DNA from: Thermanaerovibrio velox DSM 12556
GTDB taxonomy: Bacteria > Synergistota > Synergistia > Synergistales > Synergistaceae
Length of the DNA: 64,000 bases
NCBI RefSeq assembly: GCF_000237825.1
Contig: NZ_CM001377.1
Coordinates: forward strand, 930,001-994,000
Direction of reading: 5' to 3'
Shown here: positions 61,159 to 64,000 of the stretch, piece after piece
How the letters are laid out: every line of letters begins with the position of its first letter
Position numbering within the stretch: position 1 is the first letter of the stretch
The notes under the pieces: model-generated
What the model was told of the DNA's origin: nothing
What the model saw: the letters and a program-made list of their open reading frames with translations, nothing else
Databases searched by the model: none
Made by a program: the position numbers and the translations under genes

Positions 61159-63966
61159 TCAAGATGGCTTACTCATAAGTGCTTCACTGATAAAAACCGC
61201 CGTATGCCCAACACCTGAAGCCGCCAACTCCTCAGGAGTACCGGTAGCCACTACCCTTCCCCCACCATCCCCACCTTCAGGGCCAAGGTCTATTATGTAA
61301 TCAACGGACGCAAGGACATCTAAGTTATGTTCTATTATCCAAACTGTATTGCCCTGATCCACAAGCCGGTGGAGCAACACCAGAAGCTTCTTAACGTCCT
61401 TGTAGTACAAGCCCGTTGTGGGTTCATCGAGGAGGTAGAGGGTATGCCCTCTAAAACGCTTACCCAACTCCTCCGCAAGCTTGACCCGTTGAGCCTCTCC
61501 ACCGCTTAACGTAGTGGCAGGCTGTCCAAGTTTGATATAACCCAACCCTGCCTCCTCGAGGCTTCTAAGCCTGCCGATTATCTTTGGTATATCCCGAAAC
61601 ACCTCCATTGCCTCCTCAACGGAGAGTTCCAAAACATCGGCTATGCTGAGCCCCTTATAACGAACCTCCAGGGTCTCTCGGTTGTACCTCTTGCCCTTGC
61701 AAACCTCGCATACCACATAAGCATCCGGCAGGAACAGCATCGGAACTTTTATCACGCCCTCCCCCCTACAAGCCTCACAACGCCCACCTTTCACGTTGAA
61801 GCTGAACCTGCCCATCTCATACCCTCGTACTCTAGCCTCGGGAAGCTGGGCGAAGAACTCCCTTATTGCTGTAAAAACCCCAGTATACGTGGCAGGGTTG
61901 GAGCGGGGGGTCCTTCCAATTGGACTTTGATCCACCAAGACCACGTTTCTTATTCCCTCATACCCCTCCATTTCACGGAAGTGACCGGGACGTATGCGAA
62001 ACCTCTCATCGAGTCTGGCTCTCAAGCCCTTGTATAATATCTCGTACAGCAAGGTGCTCTTCCCGGATCCAGAAACCCCGCTAAGGGCCCCCAACACCCC
62101 CAATGGGAAGCTAACATCCACATCCTTCAAGTTGTTTTCACGACAACCTTTAATGGATAGGTGCCCTTTCGGGGTCCTCCGCCCACCAGGAAGTGTAACC
62201 CTGCCGTCATCTTCTCCCCTTAGGTAAACAGCTGTAGCACTGTCACCCTTCTCAAAACTAGGCATTGGACCGCTAGCGACGAGCTTTCCTCCACGTTCCC
62301 CTGCTCCAGGCCCAAGTTCAATCAGGTAATCTCCTGCCTTCATGGTTTCCCTATCATGCTCGACCAATACAACCGTATTCCCAAGGTCTTTGATGGCCTT
62401 CAGCGTATCAAGAAGGCGTCCGGTGTCCCTGGGGTGTAAACCTATGGTGGGCTCATCTAACACGTAAAGGACACCTGTCAGCTTCGATCCTATCTGTGTA
62501 GCCAGCCTTATCCTCTGAGTTTCCCCTCCGCTTAGGCTGTCCGCCCTTCGCGACAGGGACAGATATCCAGCCCCTACGTTACACATGAAGGACAGCCGCC
62601 TTACCACCTCATCAAGAGCCACCTGAACAACCAACAACCTGGCTTCATCCAATTTAACATCCATTAGAAGCTGGAGAAGCCTCTCCACTGGCATATCGCT
62701 AAGCTGATCTATGGTATGACCAGCAAACTTAACTGCTAAGGCTTCCGGCCTAAGCCTACGGCCCCCACAAGCCGAGCACGGGGATTCATCCCTATAACGT
62801 GCCAATTCCTCCCGCACCGAATCGGAGTCAGTTCTATCCCAACGTCTTTCCAACCAAGGGATGAGCCCCTCGTATCTACCAACATATTCATCACCTGTCT
62901 CCTTAAAAGGCAGGGATAACCTAATGTCCGATCCGCTGATTATCGCCTTTTTTACAGATTCATCCAACTCACCGTAAGGAACGCTTAAATCCCACCCCAT
63001 GACCGAAGCAAGCCTTTGTAGCTTGCCAAGCATGTAGTGCCCTGGCTTCCAAGGCAATATCCCCCCATCCATCACCGACATCCCCGGGATTATCGCTAGG
63101 TGCTCGGAGAAAAATTCACGACTTCCCAACCCTGAACACTTGGGACAAGCCCCTTTGGGGCTGTTAAAGGAGAACAAAGCAGGGTCAAGCTCTGGGATGC
63201 TCACCCCGCAGGATGGGCAAATGTACTGCTCCGTAAGGTCCATCCAGTCATCCCCGAACTCAAACCGCACAAAGCCACCAGACAACCTGACAGATGCCTC
63301 TATGGCCTCCACCAAACGACCCCTTCTATCCTCGTCCAGGGTAAAACGATCCACCAGGACGGAGATATCATGCCTCGTGTTCTTGTTAAGAGCTATCTCC
63401 TCATCAAGCCAAAGCAGCGAGCCATCCACCTTAACCCGCATGAAGCCCTGTTTTCGCAAAGAATCCAACAGGTTCTTAAATTCGCCCTTTTTACCACGCA
63501 CCATGGGGGCATAGACTTCAAGTTTAGAATGGTTAAACCTGGAGAAAACCAGATCCACCATCTCATCCACCGAGTGTTTCACCACCGGCTCGCCACACGA
63601 AGGACAGTATGGCTGTCCCGCCCTGCTGAAGAGCAGCCTTAGATAATCGTATATCTCAGTGACAGTGCCTACCGTAGATCTTGGATTGTGTCCCGTACCC
63701 TTTTGCTCTATTGATATGGCCGGTGATAGCCCGGTGATTTCGTCCACATCGGGTTTATCCTGCATGCCAAGAAACTGCCTTGCGTAAGCCGAAAGGGACT
63801 CAACGTAACGCCTCTGCCCCTCTGCATAAAGGGTATCAAACGCAAGAGATGACTTCCCTGACCCAGAGGGACCTGTTATAACCGTAATGGTATTTTTAGG
63901 AATGTCTACGTCTATCCCTTGAAGATTGTGTTGTCTTGCTCCCCTTATTCTTATTATGTCCTCCAA
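61159..63966 (-). CDS. uvrA: Excinuclease ABC subunit A
   Basis: This 935-residue damage-recognition ATPase of nucleotide excision repair has two ABC modules: Walker A GPSGSGKS (about residues 33-40) with LSGGETQRIRLA, and GVSGSGKS with LSGGEAQRVKLAEELGK. Zinc-binding CxxC groups appear as CPSCGEPV, CPSCGVSI/CPKCSG, CSACGG and CEACRGEG/CEVCKGKRY. The start is TTG at 63966 with GAGGGAA upstream. Length is normal. The 34 bases to the window edge contain no start of another gene. Confidence 0.97.
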   Translation of the reverse strand: MEDIIRIRGARQHNLQGIDVDIPKNTITVITGPSGSGKSSLAFDTLYAEGQRRYVESLSAYARQFLGMQDKPDVDEITGLSPAISIEQKGTGHNPRSTVGTVTEIYDYLRLLFSRAGQPYCPSCGEPVVKHSVDEMVDLVFSRFNHSKLEVYAPMVRGKKGEFKNLLDSLRKQGFMRVKVDGSLLWLDEEIALNKNTRHDISVLVDRFTLDEDRRGRLVEAIEASVRLSGGFVRFEFGDDWMDLTEQYICPSCGVSIPELDPALFSFNSPKGACPKCSGLGSREFFSEHLAIIPGMSVMDGGILPWKPGHYMLGKLQRLASVMGWDLSVPYGELDESVKKAIISGSDIRLSLPFKETGDEYVGRYEGLIPWLERRWDRTDSDSVREELARYRDESPCSACGGRRLRPEALAVKFAGHTIDQLSDMPVERLLQLLMDVKLDEARLLVVQVALDEVVRRLSFMCNVGAGYLSLSRRADSLSGGETQRIRLATQIGSKLTGVLYVLDEPTIGLHPRDTGRLLDTLKAIKDLGNTVVLVEHDRETMKAGDYLIELGPGAGERGGKLVASGPMPSFEKGDSATAVYLRGEDDGRVTLPGGRRTPKGHLSIKGCRENNLKDVDVSFPLGVLGALSGVSGSGKSTLLYEILYKGLRARLDERFRIRPGHFREMEGYEGIRNVVLVDQSPIGRTPRSNPATYTGVFTAIREFFAQLPEARVRGYEMGRFSFNVKGGRCEACRGEGVIKVPMLFLPDAYVVCEVCKGKRYNRETLEVRYKGLSIADVLELSVEEAMEVFRDIPKIIGRLRSLEEAGLGYIKLGQPATTLSGGEAQRVKLAEELGKRFRGHTLYLLDEPTTGLYYKDVKKLLVLLHRLVDQGNTVWIIEHNLDVLASVDYIIDLGPEGGDGGGRVVATGTPEELAASGVGHTAVFISEALMSKPS

Positions 63967-64000
63967 CGTTTTTCCCTCTTTCCAACCGCATGGCAGCTAT

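Overview
The window looks like a stretch of chromosome from an anaerobic, amino-acid-fermenting bacterium. My best guess is a member of the Synergistota. This rests on the gene content (histidine degradation through formimino-tetrahydrofolate, an AmmeMemoRadiSam locus, oxygen-sensitive radical-SAM and Fe-S enzymes, a MeaB GTPase), on gene order, on the many TTG starts and on balanced base composition. It is inferred from gene families and not from a marker-gene tree. Coding density is high, most genes are on the minus strand, neighbouring genes often overlap by one to a few bases, and I see no insertion sequence, prophage or CRISPR array.

Layout, left to right. 1-4218 (minus): xseB-ispA-dxs-tlyA-nadK, joining isoprenoid precursor synthesis to an rRNA methylase and NAD kinase (cut by the window edge). 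4252-4533 (plus): rpmB with its own promoter and terminator. 4646-8637 (minus): mltG-ftsK and a frameshifted thiamine pyrophosphokinase. 8729-12603 (plus): a serine-biosynthesis operon (class V aminotransferase, SerA, histidine-family phosphatase) behind a leader that encodes a serine-rich peptide followed by a strong terminator. 12615-20000 (minus): a NUDIX gene, the histidine-utilisation genes hutH-ftcD-hutI-fchA (no urocanase), and the AmmeMemoRadiSam pair. 20093-25745 (minus): yebC-ruvC-ruvA-ruvB-DUF2905-spoIID-queA. 25795-26547 is nadE, divergent from an archaeal-type radical-SAM/HhH gene at 26631-28328. 28349-31953 (minus) holds argF, a RocB-like M20 peptidase and a nitrilase-family amidase.

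32118-44122 (minus) is a long envelope and isoprenoid run: an RpiB-Upp fusion, wecA, wecB, murA, hisC, a P-loop/Asp23-like protein, a family 4 uracil-DNA glycosylase, uppS, cdsA, dxr, rseP and ispG. 44195-47643 holds meaB, a secreted TPR/propeller protein and two tiny membrane proteins. 47731-57900 holds a Gfo/Idh oxidoreductase, pgeF, folC, valS, engB, lon and clpX. 58037-60002 holds clpP and tig. A tRNA-Val with its own promoter and terminator lies at 60169-60243, followed by rlmB and uvrA to the right edge.

Functionally, the window gathers four MEP-pathway/prenyl synthase genes plus uppS, feeding undecaprenyl phosphate to WecA and to wall synthesis (MurA, MltG, PgeF). It also holds a protein quality-control block (Tig, ClpP, ClpX, Lon) and a DNA-repair set (RuvABC, UDG, UvrA). 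The most notable signal is the serine leader at 8729-9053. It looks like classic ribosome-mediated transcription attenuation, with a 58-codon peptide carrying nine serine codons in a 14-codon stretch, in front of genes for all three steps of phosphorylated serine synthesis.
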